Source: a virus. Taken from it: DNA of 50,876 bases. The stretch lies in IMG/VR virus record IMGVR_UViG_3300032323_001363, positions 1-50,876 of that record. The stretch is one strand, 5' to 3'. Each line of letters starts with the position of its first letter. The first letter of the stretch is position 1. Shown here piece by piece: positions 1-7,486 of the stretch. Under the pieces are notes generated by a model that searched no databases, was not told where the DNA came from, and was given only the letters and a program-made list of their open reading frames with translations. Made by a program: the position numbers and the translations under genes.

Positions 1-130
1 AATCACAGTAACTAAACATAGAGTTAATATCAGGCACAGTCTTTGCATACGGGTATTTATGGTAGGAAAATGCTCTTTACAACATCTTGCGCTGCCGCTT
101 CGCGGGTAAAAATTTTCGCGCCCCTCCGGG

Positions 131-138
131 TTAAATAT
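131..138 (+). promoter_or_regulatory. Late-promoter-like motif TTAAATAT
   Basis: TTAAATAT lies 4 nt before the first start codon at 143. It matches the core of the T4-type late promoter (TATAAATA). No Shine-Dalgarno lies between it and the ATG, so a transcript from here would be leaderless or nearly so. Confidence 0.45.
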
Positions 139-142
139 TATC

Positions 143-337
143 ATGCCGCAGATTTGGACATTTAATCTCAGCATACAAGGACTAGATCAGTTGCATGACT
201 ATGTTTCACGCAGTCATGATCCTTTGCTGAGAATCATACATATCCTAGAGAATGATGTGTCGGGTTGGAACGATCATTATATCTGTCTAGTAGAGTGTGA
301 TGCTCCTACTGCTTCACTGTTAAGTTTATATGAGTGA
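143..337 (+). CDS. Small hypothetical phage protein (64 aa)
   Basis: I do not recognise this family. The protein is 64 aa, acidic to neutral, with no membrane segment or cysteine motif. The ATG sits 4 nt after a TTAAATAT motif and without a Shine-Dalgarno sequence. Its end overlaps the next gene by 8 nt, which suggests coupled translation. It opens a run leading to a tail-fibre-like gene, so a structural or tail-accessory role is possible but not shown. Confidence 0.6.
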   Translation: MPQIWTFNLSIQGLDQLHDYVSRSHDPLLRIIHILENDVSGWNDHYICLVECDAPTASLLSLYE

Positions 338-536
338 ACGTCGTATATATTGTTATCGTCAGTATGCAGGACAGAATCTGGATGAGGAACTGGTCTGGGC
401 AGATCTACAGCGTTGGGGTGGCTCTTTGAGCATACGCGGAGACTGCATAGATTGGTATGTGCCTGCGGAATATATCACTTTCTTTCTGTTAAAATACCCT
501 GATCTATCACGCCAACATAACCTAGAATACGTTTGA
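330..536 (+). CDS. Small hypothetical phage protein (68 aa)
   Basis: Unrecognised 68-aa protein rich in Tyr and Trp. It overlaps the preceding gene by 8 nt, so it is probably translationally coupled to it. The 12 nt to the next gene contain a TTAAATAC motif. No domain can be assigned. Its compact spacing and lack of a competing frame support it being real. Confidence 0.6.
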   Translation: MSERRIYCYRQYAGQNLDEELVWADLQRWGGSLSIRGDCIDWYVPAEYITFFLLKYPDLSRQHNLEYV

Positions 537-537
537 C

Positions 538-545
538 TTAAATAC
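538..545 (+). promoter_or_regulatory. Late-promoter-like motif TTAAATAC
   Basis: The motif ends 3 nt before the ATG at 549, with no Shine-Dalgarno between them. If it is a -10-type late promoter, the RNA start would fall at or next to the start codon. Confidence 0.4.
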
Positions 546-548
546 TAG

Positions 549-1328
549 ATGAGTGAAGTAACCATCAGTCGTGAACAGTTGAATCTGCTCATACAAGCAG
601 AAAGTGCTCGCGGCGCCACGGATGTCACTAGAATCATCAACGATCTATATCTAACATATAGACGCAGAGAAATAGTCACTCCCCGAGCACCTGCACTGCG
701 TAGACCACAGCAGATACGCTCAATGACACTGGAAGGTGTCGTTTACACAGATAGACCCGCATGGACCTTGGCATGGCAGCAGATCTATGAAGAAAACCGT
801 AGATTGGGCATAGAAGTGTTTGCTGATCGCAGCACAGAAATACAGAGCCAGAACATCACGGACAGTCAGGGCACACCGTTAAACCTTATAGTAGTACCTG
901 GCGGAGGGGTAGAGCCCAGAGTCAACACAGGCGTTAACAATGTCACTGTGAGTGTGGTGGGTGAACAGGGCACACCTGGTTTGGGCATAGGTTCTGTGTT
1001 CATAGATAACAATGGCGATCTTAGAGTTATCCTAGACGACCTACAGGACATAAACGCTGGACAGGTAGTACCCACTATCAGCATAGGCTCAGTTACACAG
1101 AACCCCACAGGTGAGGGCAGCACTGCCAGTCTAACAGGCTCTGCACCCAACTATGTGCTTAACCTAGATTTGGACACTTCAGCAACCACGGGTAACTTTG
1201 TGGGCACTGTGGAGTTGACTGCACAGGGCACCACGGCGGGCTCTGCTACACGTCGTGACTTTGTGGCTGCACAGATAGCCAATCAACAGCCTCTAAACAT
1301 AGCATTCAGTATTGCCCTAGGCAGTTAA
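549..1328 (+). CDS. Putative tail fibre / virion structural protein (259 aa)
   Basis: The N-terminal ~120 residues are charged and probably helical. From about residue 125 the protein becomes Gly, Thr, Val and Ser rich, with a short collagen-like stretch (GEQGTPGLG) and repeated Gly-Ser-Val or Gly-Thr-Val turns. The C-terminal half is almost free of Lys. This low-complexity beta-rich composition is typical of phage fibre or baseplate proteins. No catalytic motif is visible. It is followed after 19 nt by an oxygenase gene. A 94-aa frame on the opposite strand within it is a shadow. The structural role is inferred from composition and context. Confidence 0.6.
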   Translation: MSEVTISREQLNLLIQAESARGATDVTRIINDLYLTYRRREIVTPRAPALRRPQQIRSMTLEGVVYTDRPAWTLAWQQIYEENRRLGIEVFADRSTEIQSQNITDSQGTPLNLIVVPGGGVEPRVNTGVNNVTVSVVGEQGTPGLGIGSVFIDNNGDLRVILDDLQDINAGQVVPTISIGSVTQNPTGEGSTASLTGSAPNYVLNLDLDTSATTGNFVGTVELTAQGTTAGSATRRDFVAAQIANQQPLNIAFSIALGS

Positions 1329-1336
1329 CTGACACA

Positions 1337-1344
1337 GTAAATAT
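1337..1344 (+). promoter_or_regulatory. Late-promoter-like motif GTAAATAT
   Basis: It lies 3 nt before the start codon of the oxygenase gene at 1348; no Shine-Dalgarno is present. Confidence 0.4.
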
Positions 1345-1347
1345 CCC

Positions 1348-1920
1348 ATGCTAAACAGTTTTTTCGCCACCCCAGTTTGGATCACGGACTGTGACTCTGT
1401 ACAACAGGGTCGCATACACGATGAAATTGATCGAGCCCTAGATGTCAATCACATACAGAACAGACCCTGGGAAGACCTAGTCAAAAGCACCTTTACCTAC
1501 GAGGGCACTGATGACTTTGTAAGATACGGCCTTAAACGACTGCAGACATTCATAGAGCAGAATATCAGAGCCTATGCACAGAGTCTGGGTGCTAGGCATG
1601 ATCTTAGACTAGTGGAAAGTTGGTTCAATCGCTATGATCAGGGCGACTTTCAGTTTGATCACTGTCATGCCAACAGAGCAGTCAGCGGAGTCTACTACTA
1701 TCAGGCAGAACCGGGCCAGGGTGATCTAAGATTGATTACGCCCAACCCTGCACAGTGGCTCAGTCAATGGCCTGCGGACACAGTCAGCAGCCAGGGTGTA
1801 CAGATACCCGCAGTCACGGGCAGATTGGTGCTGTTCCCAGGGTGGCTCACACACAGAGTCTGTCCTAATACTGTGAACAGTGATCGCCCTAGAATCAGCG
1901 TGAGTTTCAACTACCAATGA
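1348..1920 (+). CDS. 2OG-Fe(II) oxygenase, TIGR02466-like (190 aa)
   Basis: The protein opens with the short FFATPVW element typical of the TIGR02466-like putative 2-oxoglutarate/Fe(II) oxygenases. The double-stranded beta-helix core carries HCHANRAVSGVYYY around residues 109-122, supplying metal-ligand histidines. The C-terminal block has LVLFPGWLTHRV, with the distal His, followed by RISVSFN, where Arg probably binds 2-oxoglutarate. Members hydroxylate unknown targets. The gene overlaps the next oxygenase gene by 4 nt (ATGA), so two different oxygenases form a coupled pair. The substrate is unknown. Confidence 0.82.
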   Translation: MLNSFFATPVWITDCDSVQQGRIHDEIDRALDVNHIQNRPWEDLVKSTFTYEGTDDFVRYGLKRLQTFIEQNIRAYAQSLGARHDLRLVESWFNRYDQGDFQFDHCHANRAVSGVYYYQAEPGQGDLRLITPNPAQWLSQWPADTVSSQGVQIPAVTGRLVLFPGWLTHRVCPNTVNSDRPRISVSFNYQ

Positions 1921-2513
1921 TAGCCTACGATAAAAATTGGATCAGAGTTCTAGATTCTGTGCTTGAACCCCAGTTCTGTGAGCATCTCATAGAGCGATTC
2001 AAAGCCTGCGAAAAACAACAGACTCGCAGAGAAGACTATCCTAGACTCAGAGAGTTGAATCTCTTTAACACAGGCTATAGAAAGTTCACAGCCATGGAAC
2101 TGATGCGGGGTGTCTTGGCTGATCACGACTTCACTGAAGAAACAGAACTGCTGGTAGACAAGGTGTATTCTGCTGTGGGCGACTATCGTGAACACTGGGA
2201 TTATCTGCACAGTTTTCCTGAAAATTTCACCATGGAAGGCTTTAGAATCAAGTCCTATCAAGCAGGCACAGGTGATGGATTTCCCATACACACAGATGCC
2301 AGCAACAGAGACATGAGCACACGTTTTCTAGCATTTTTGTTCTATCTCAATGACTCAGACGCTGGCACTGAGTTTCCTTTGGAAAACTATACTGTAGAAG
2401 CCCGTCAGGGTAGATTGGTTATGTTTCCTCCAGGCATGCAGTGGCCGCACATAGGACACGAGCCCAAGATCAACGACAAATACATACTCAGTACCTATCT
2501 GCATTTTGTCTAA
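1917..2513 (+). CDS. 2OG-Fe(II) oxygenase, prolyl-4-hydroxylase-like (198 aa)
   Basis: The core iron site reads IHTDAS (HxD) near residue 124. A second part reads EFPLENY, then GRLVMFPPGMQWPHIG with the distal His, and INDKYILSTY with a Lys/Tyr suited to co-substrate binding. This is the prolyl-4-hydroxylase-like layout seen in many myophages. The start ATG overlaps the stop of the preceding oxygenase. The target could be a phage virion protein or a host protein; nothing in the sequence decides this. Confidence 0.82.
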   Translation: MIAYDKNWIRVLDSVLEPQFCEHLIERFKACEKQQTRREDYPRLRELNLFNTGYRKFTAMELMRGVLADHDFTEETELLVDKVYSAVGDYREHWDYLHSFPENFTMEGFRIKSYQAGTGDGFPIHTDASNRDMSTRFLAFLFYLNDSDAGTEFPLENYTVEARQGRLVMFPPGMQWPHIGHEPKINDKYILSTYLHFV

Positions 2514-2521
2514 GCATATTG

Positions 2522-2529
2522 GTAAATAT
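2522..2529 (+). promoter_or_regulatory. Late-promoter-like motif GTAAATAT
   Basis: It ends 4 nt before the chosen lipoprotein start at 2534, which supports that start over an upstream in-frame ATG at 2441. Confidence 0.4.
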
Positions 2530-2533
2530 CAGT

Positions 2534-2914
2534 ATGATCAAGTGGTTAATCATATTCTCTATGGTATTTTTACAAGGCTGTGCGCAATTACAGTCTTGGG
2601 TTCCTAGTTTTTGGGATGACAACCAATCAGCCCGCATCATAGATGTTCGGTCAAGGGTAGAGTCAATAAACTGTGCGGAATCACAAAAAGCACAGGTAGA
2701 AGCAGTGGCTCGAGAGCTGCGCTGGTTTGAAATGTATAGTCAATCCAAAGGCACGTTACAGAAAGACGTGCTGAGAGTTATAGAACCCATGCAGAGTACA
2801 GTTAAAGAATGGTCAGATCGCGGAGAAGGATCTAAGGTCTACTGCGAGTTAAAGAAGAAGTTGTTGACGCAGCAAAGTGAACGTGCTGCCAAAGTCATCC
2901 TAGGGAGATGGTAA
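2534..2914 (+). CDS. Small lipoprotein (126 aa)
   Basis: The chosen ATG gives a classic lipoprotein signal: Met-Ile-Lys, a hydrophobic stretch, and the lipobox LQGC with Cys16. A longer frame from 2441 would bury this signal and overlap the oxygenase gene, so it was rejected. The mature part is charged and helical, with one later cysteine pair spaced far apart. An outer-membrane or periplasmic role is likely. It could be a spanin outer subunit, but no partner inner-membrane spanin is visible next to it. The protein could also act in superinfection exclusion. Confidence 0.7.
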   Translation: MIKWLIIFSMVFLQGCAQLQSWVPSFWDDNQSARIIDVRSRVESINCAESQKAQVEAVARELRWFEMYSQSKGTLQKDVLRVIEPMQSTVKEWSDRGEGSKVYCELKKKLLTQQSERAAKVILGRW

Positions 2915-3147
2915 TGATAGAACAATTACAGTTTTTAAGCACCTGCGGAAAACCCTGGGCTGAACAAAGAGCACAGTTCGCATTAGAAATCACAGGCGCA
3001 CTACAGCGTAATGAAATATCAGAATCAGAGTATCAGGCTTTGATGGCTGATCTTATCAATTCAGATAAATTAAATGCAGAAGCGGACGACATGGATATCA
3101 AAAACATGTTGGTCAGTTGCGTTATGATTGGAGCAAAACTAGCATGA
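2914..3147 (+). CDS. Hypothetical protein (77 aa)
   Basis: Unrecognised, acidic, helical protein of 77 aa. The ATG at 2914 overlaps the lipoprotein stop (TAATG) and has a GGGAG ribosome site 6 nt upstream. An ATG 6 nt earlier would sit directly against that site and is less likely. The gene ends in an ATGA overlap with the next gene. Confidence 0.65.
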   Translation: MIEQLQFLSTCGKPWAEQRAQFALEITGALQRNEISESEYQALMADLINSDKLNAEADDMDIKNMLVSCVMIGAKLA

Positions 3148-3635
3148 GGATCAATGAAATCCTAACAGAAAATATTTTTACCACAGACTATCACAAGGTG
3201 ATGAATGCTGTGGCCAAACTCTACCAGGATCATTATGATGTCAACATTTGGGAAAACGGCGACGCTCACGATGATGCTGCCAAAGTCTTGCTCAGAGTAC
3301 ATCCCACAGAAGAAGAATTAGATTATATCCTAGGCACAGGAGAACTACCTGAGCGTTTTGTTGATCTGGATTTTCCTTTGAATGACGAAGTGATGTTTGG
3401 CGGTAATTCATCAGAGGATCAATCTTTGGGAGAAGAACCTGCCAGCCGTGCTTTATGTAAATCGGGCAAGCCAGACTCAGCATTAGGTGCTAGTCAATTA
3501 TCATCATGTAAGAGCCAAGGCTACAGAAGCAGAGACGGTGGTAAAAGTCATAAGGTAGGCTCAGATAGAGTCAAAGTCCGCGGTAAGAAGATCAAAGGTA
3601 AGAAATACGGCGGCCCACTTCCAGACTGGAGTTAA
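3144..3635 (+). CDS. Candidate capsid-targeted internal protein (163 aa)
   Basis: The ATG at 3144 overlaps the previous stop (ATGA) and gives the N-terminus MRINEILTEN. This resembles the T4 capsid-targeting sequence, with a possible cleavage after LTE. The middle is acidic. The last ~60 residues are strongly basic (Lys/Arg/Gly) and end GGPLPDWS, suited to nucleic-acid contact inside a head. No enzyme motif is seen. A longer frame from 3117 would hide the N-terminal motif. Role as a packaged internal protein is inferred. Confidence 0.65.
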   Translation: MRINEILTENIFTTDYHKVMNAVAKLYQDHYDVNIWENGDAHDDAAKVLLRVHPTEEELDYILGTGELPERFVDLDFPLNDEVMFGGNSSEDQSLGEEPASRALCKSGKPDSALGASQLSSCKSQGYRSRDGGKSHKVGSDRVKVRGKKIKGKKYGGPLPDWS

Positions 3636-3638
3636 TTC

Positions 3639-4199
3639 ATGTCCATTAGGTTGAGCGCAGGAGATCTATTAGTTGCGCCTCCCAGCATAATAGATAAGAG
3701 ATTTGAAAAGACTGTGATGCTGTTAACTCACAGCAACAGTCGCGGAGCATTTGCTCTATGCTTGAATAGGCAAACAGATCATTCAGTAAATGATATATTG
3801 GAGCCGTTAGATCTAAGACTGGATCTAGATGCTGCACTGTGGTGGGGTGGCCCAGTAAATCAAAATACCATTTGGATGTTACATGATCGCAGTTGGGAAA
3901 TAGAAAACTCTTTGCCTGTAGATGACAACTGGGCAGTGACTAGTCATACTAGTATGTTTGAAAAAATGGTTGAGGGCGATATACCTGCAAAGTTTAGAAT
4001 CTTTTACGGTCATGCTGCGTGGGCACCTGGACAGTTAGAAGGTGAACTACGTGGTGACGAGCCGTGGAGCAAAGAACACAGTTGGTTAACTGTAAACGAA
4101 CCTGATCCAAATTGGATCATGGACATGGATCATGAAGATCTTTGGGCATCTAGTTGTTCTGTAAGTGGTCAGCAAGCAGTAGAATCATGGCTGACCTAA
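3639..4199 (+). CDS. YqgE/AlgH family protein (186 aa)
   Basis: The opening (AGDLLVAPPSIIDKRFEKT) and the following VMLLTHSNSRGAFALCLNR are signatures of the YqgE/AlgH family (DUF179). GGPV in the middle and the FYGHAAWAPGQLEGEL block near residues 122-137 complete the fold. Length equals bacterial members (~185 aa). AlgH is a conserved proteobacterial protein of unclear biochemistry, linked to alginate regulation in Pseudomonas. The start lies 3 nt after the previous stop and the stop abuts the next start. Presence in a phage is unusual; a regulatory takeover is conceivable but unproven. Confidence 0.88.
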   Translation: MSIRLSAGDLLVAPPSIIDKRFEKTVMLLTHSNSRGAFALCLNRQTDHSVNDILEPLDLRLDLDAALWWGGPVNQNTIWMLHDRSWEIENSLPVDDNWAVTSHTSMFEKMVEGDIPAKFRIFYGHAAWAPGQLEGELRGDEPWSKEHSWLTVNEPDPNWIMDMDHEDLWASSCSVSGQQAVESWLT

Positions 4200-5096
4200 A
4201 TGAAAATTTCTCATAATCGAAGCACTGAATTTTTCTATGTAGATTGGTGGTTGATGAATCACAACAGTCGTATGCCTAGTTACGAACACGACCTACTACA
4301 TTGTGGCAATATCGATCTACCCTATCTCAAAGACTGTCAACGATTTGTAGATCAAGCACAGGCCGCTGCACAGAAAAAGAATAAAAAAGCATTGATCAGT
4401 TTCACAGGTGGTGAAGTCACTGAGTGGGTAGACTTTGTTGATCTTATGGCCTATACCAAACAACAGAATTGCTTTACTAGATTTATTACTAACGCCAGTG
4501 CAGATGCTGCTTATCTAGAAAACATCTTCCAATACACTGATTCTGTGATTATAGAAGTACATCCAGAATTTGCTTCTATCAGTCACATATTGTACATACT
4601 GAATAAACTATCAGAAACACAGACAGGAGTTTCTGTGAACATAAACATGATCCCAGAAAAGTGGGACGAACTTACAGAACTTTACGATAAGATATATCAA
4701 AAGTATTCCAACATCATGATCTATAAAAAGATGTTGTTCTATGATCCAATCTTTAATTCATACCCACAGGCCTATAAAGACGAACAGTTTGAAATACTAA
4801 AGACACAATGGCGCAATCTCAAGATTGAAAAAGACGGCCAAGAAGAAATAACTAATTTCTATTCAATGATTCTAGAACAAAAGAATAGATTCCAAGGTAT
4901 GAACTGTTGGGCAGGATTGGAACAGATCGTAGTAGATGCTTGGGGTAGAGTCTATCGTAGCCATTGTAGAAAGAATGGCTTTATGGGCTATATCAAAGAC
5001 CCGGAACTGGTATGGTACGATCAGCCTATGATCTGTGATTTAGAGGCCTGTGTCAACGGCTTCGATGTCCAAGCCACTAAACAATCACTTGAATAA
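4200..5096 (+). CDS. SPASM-type protein lacking the radical SAM CxxxCxxC motif (298 aa)
   Basis: The fold resembles radical SAM enzymes: GGE at residues 70-72 in ISFTGGE, a TNAS turn near 97-100, and a C-terminal SPASM-like region with Cys236, a DAWGRVYRSHC segment (Cys256), Cys279 and Cys284. The place where CxxxCxxC is expected (residues 11-25) has no cysteine. It may therefore be a catalytically dead or divergent paralogue that keeps only an auxiliary cluster. It might act as a partner of the twitch radical SAM protein at 20013. It overlaps the convergent minus-strand gene by 12 nt. Confidence 0.6.
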   Translation: MKISHNRSTEFFYVDWWLMNHNSRMPSYEHDLLHCGNIDLPYLKDCQRFVDQAQAAAQKKNKKALISFTGGEVTEWVDFVDLMAYTKQQNCFTRFITNASADAAYLENIFQYTDSVIIEVHPEFASISHILYILNKLSETQTGVSVNINMIPEKWDELTELYDKIYQKYSNIMIYKKMLFYDPIFNSYPQAYKDEQFEILKTQWRNLKIEKDGQEEITNFYSMILEQKNRFQGMNCWAGLEQIVVDAWGRVYRSHCRKNGFMGYIKDPELVWYDQPMICDLEACVNGFDVQATKQSLE

Positions 5097-5756
5097 TTTC
5101 TTGCTGTGGAACACTCTGCGATAAGCAGATTCCCAATAGAACTCTAGTAGACTACGCTTTTTAGGCTGCTGTTCTACAACCATTTCCCATTCATCTCTCT
5201 TAAACGGAATTACCTGCATTAAAGGATCACCGGGTTGTAGAATCACAGGCTTGTCTGTGAGCAAGTAACCTGGAAACTCTATAGTCATGTCGTGACGATC
5301 AGTGTCTACAATCGCAGGCAACATTTGGAATCGTTCTTCCATTTGATAGAAAGGCTGCACAAATAAACAACTGTAGCCGGGAGGAGTGCGTACTATCCAA
5401 CTGTTACCAATCTTAAAATAGTTGTTGTTCTTGCCCTGTATCTCTAACGGCCATTGCAGATGATGATGTCCGCCAACGTGAGGCTTGTGTGGACATTTAG
5501 ACAAGAAATCATCGTAGCCTAGATGATTCTTGTTAGGAATAAGATGTGTTTCGTAGGGATTGAATATGATATAACCAGAAGTAATCATATCCTGCACAGG
5601 TATACAATGTTTGATCGTAGGCACATTGATATTTTCAGCAGCCTTGACAATCTGCATTGGTAATTCTTTATACCAATCAGGAATAACTTTATTTGCAGGC
5701 CTAGGAGGGAAAAACTCGACTATGGCCTTATCATCATTATAAAATTCAATTTGCAT
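5085..5756 (-). CDS. Hypothetical phage protein (223 aa)
   Basis: Unassigned, but of a type I associate with marine phages: the opening has PPRPANKVIPDWYKELP, followed by a central HKPHVGGHHHLQWP segment rich in His. The many aromatic residues suggest a compact beta fold, possibly metal binding. It starts 5 nt after the ligase stop in the same minus-strand run, so it is probably the last gene of the ligase operon. The function is unknown. Confidence 0.7.
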   Translation of the reverse strand: MQIEFYNDDKAIVEFFPPRPANKVIPDWYKELPMQIVKAAENINVPTIKHCIPVQDMITSGYIIFNPYETHLIPNKNHLGYDDFLSKCPHKPHVGGHHHLQWPLEIQGKNNNYFKIGNSWIVRTPPGYSCLFVQPFYQMEERFQMLPAIVDTDRHDMTIEFPGYLLTDKPVILQPGDPLMQVIPFKRDEWEMVVEQQPKKRSLLEFYWESAYRRVFHSKKLFK

Positions 5757-5761
5757 GGTTC

Positions 5762-7081
5762 TTAAATCTTTTCTCCAATTTTGAAACCACGGAATCGCAT
5801 GAAACGAGGGAATCTAAGCGAAAAGGTTCCGTCTTGATTCTGTGTGATAGCATCTGCTCGCACTTCAATAACTTGACCTGGTAGCGTATCACGTGAATCC
5901 CAGAACTCACGACGATTGCTGTCAGTAAATCCACTACCTACATTAACAAGGATCTCTCGACCGTCATCTACGCCACGGCAGATAACTGCGCCAAGACGTC
6001 CTACGTTACGTCCTGTGCCTTCTTCGACGTCTGTTATCTCCAAAGATACTTCAATAAATGGTTTTTGTTTGAGCCAATCAGTTGAACGTTTACCTACCCA
6101 TTTGCCATCTATGGATTTGATCATAATTCCTTCAAACCCTGCAGCCACCATTTCTCTATTGTAGTCTTTGAATTCAATCTCGTCTGTGAATACATCTAGA
6201 TCAAACTCACGTTGAGGTACAATTTCAATACAGCCGCTGTCTGCAAAAATCTTACTGAAGTTTTCACGCAAGAAAGCACTGCGCCTACGTTGCCCCATTA
6301 CGGATTCACCTTTCTTAAACTCAACAAGGGGAACCACATCAAACAACTGCAATTTAGCATCTTGTGCCTGTACATTTTCCTTGCGATGTACTTCCTTCAT
6401 CAAGGCCTGGAAAGAAGTAGAAACTACTTCACCGTCGAAGACATAACTACGGCCCCAATTGTCCATGTTGTCTTCAAAGGCTTTAACAATGTGCGGAAAG
6501 TTTACTAGTTCTTTGCCGTTGCGAGTGTATTGAGTCACTGTGCGACTTTCAAAGTCTACAACAGTAATACATCGAACACCGTCTAACTTAGGCTCTACTA
6601 GTTTTTTACCTGTGATCTTAGATTCGTGATTGGCTCCGTCATGGGCTAACATCACTTCGAACACAGGCACAGAGTATTGCGGCTTCTTAGATTTCTTAGC
6701 CACAGAGTTTACAGTCTTTTCTGAAACACCGCAGCGTAGATCTTTGATTAGAATTCTACGATAGTAGTCCCATTGTGACTTTGTGGCCACATCCATGGCT
6801 AACTTAATAGCGTCACGAGCAGCATGACCAGTAAGGTCACGACGATAAAGGCTTTCAGCAAGTTCTTTAAAATTATTCCAAGACAGTCCTTGACCACCTT
6901 CTTCCTCCTTGATAGGGACTTGTTTAACACCAAAGGTGTAGAGTTTGTCCAAACACATACGGACACCTTCAAAGAACTCATCGAGTCCTTCGTTCATGGC
7001 TTCTTCTAGAATAGCCTCTTTGGCTAGTCTGCTGTTATCAGATTCTAGACGCTGAATAATATCTTGTGGTTGAGTTCTCAT
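5762..7081 (-). CDS. ATP-dependent DNA ligase (439 aa)
   Basis: Motif I is EPKLDGVR, with Lys165 as the adenylation site. Further covalent-nucleotidyltransferase motifs follow: YVFDGEVV, GFEGIMIKS and WLKQKP. The C-terminal OB domain carries VRADAI and RFPRFMRFR, typical of phage and archaeal-type DNA ligases. The N-terminal ~140 residues form the helical DNA-binding part. Length is near T4 gp30 (487 aa), slightly short. It joins DNA nicks in replication and repair. The start overlaps the stop of the 116-aa gene (ATGA), so both come from the perfect promoter at 7458-7486. Confidence 0.95.
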   Translation of the reverse strand: MRTQPQDIIQRLESDNSRLAKEAILEEAMNEGLDEFFEGVRMCLDKLYTFGVKQVPIKEEEGGQGLSWNNFKELAESLYRRDLTGHAARDAIKLAMDVATKSQWDYYRRILIKDLRCGVSEKTVNSVAKKSKKPQYSVPVFEVMLAHDGANHESKITGKKLVEPKLDGVRCITVVDFESRTVTQYTRNGKELVNFPHIVKAFEDNMDNWGRSYVFDGEVVSTSFQALMKEVHRKENVQAQDAKLQLFDVVPLVEFKKGESVMGQRRRSAFLRENFSKIFADSGCIEIVPQREFDLDVFTDEIEFKDYNREMVAAGFEGIMIKSIDGKWVGKRSTDWLKQKPFIEVSLEITDVEEGTGRNVGRLGAVICRGVDDGREILVNVGSGFTDSNRREFWDSRDTLPGQVIEVRADAITQNQDGTFSLRFPRFMRFRGFKIGEKI

Positions 7082-7428
7082 ACAATTACGTCCTTTTGGG
7101 TTTTGCGGTTGCTATAAACTTCATACGAATGGTTCTCACGTACCCAATCAGCAAAGCCCTGTGGGTCACTGTCAGACCATTCGCGAATATCTTTTTCATC
7201 TATGTTGTCTTCTGAGGTAAACACATAGATTTCATAGTGTCGTTGAGCATTGGCCATTGCTCGCATCTTAAGAGCCGTAATGTTAAAACTAGGTTCTACC
7301 TTAACATTCTTGCTGGCTTTAATACTGTCAAACAGATGTTGTTTGGCCCAATTGTCGGGATGATCACTGGTGATGTCTTTGAGAAACTCCACACCTTGAT
7401 TATCCCAACTAACAATGTAATAACGCAC
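7078..7428 (-). CDS. Hypothetical protein upstream of ligase (116 aa)
   Basis: Unrecognised protein. It starts with GTG at 7428 behind an AGGAG site at 5-nt spacing. It is the first gene of the ligase operon and overlaps the ligase start by 4 nt. No catalytic motif is visible; the content is charged with aromatic residues, typical of small early phage proteins. Confidence 0.75.
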   Translation of the reverse strand: MRYYIVSWDNQGVEFLKDITSDHPDNWAKQHLFDSIKASKNVKVEPSFNITALKMRAMANAQRHYEIYVFTSEDNIDEKDIREWSDSDPQGFADWVRENHSYEVYSNRKTQKDVIV

Positions 7429-7457
7429 TTCTGCTCCTAAGTTCTTACTATGTGTAT

Positions 7458-7486
7458 ATTATAACACCAGTTAGAACTTTTGTCAA
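7458..7486 (-). promoter_or_regulatory. Consensus sigma70 promoter of the ligase operon with inverted repeat
   Basis: On the minus strand, TTGACA (7481-7486) and TATAAT (7458-7463) are separated by exactly 17 nt, a perfect consensus. A 7-nt inverted repeat (AAGTTCT / AGAACTT, plus-strand 7439-7445 and 7473-7479) straddles the -10 box and may be an operator. It should be read by unmodified host RNA polymerase, so the operon is probably early. Confidence 0.88.

Noticed and set aside
866-1150. 94-aa frame on the minus strand
   Set aside because: It lies wholly inside the fibre-like gene, has no ribosome site, and mirrors low-complexity codons.
1950-2291. 113-aa frame on the minus strand
   Set aside because: Fully inside the oxygenase gene whose catalytic motifs are clear on the plus strand.
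2441-2533. Upstream extension of the lipoprotein gene
   Set aside because: It would overlap the oxygenase gene by 73 nt and bury the lipoprotein signal peptide.
5916-6508. Small plus-strand frames of 82 and 98 aa
   Set aside because: Both are shadows of the DNA ligase gene.
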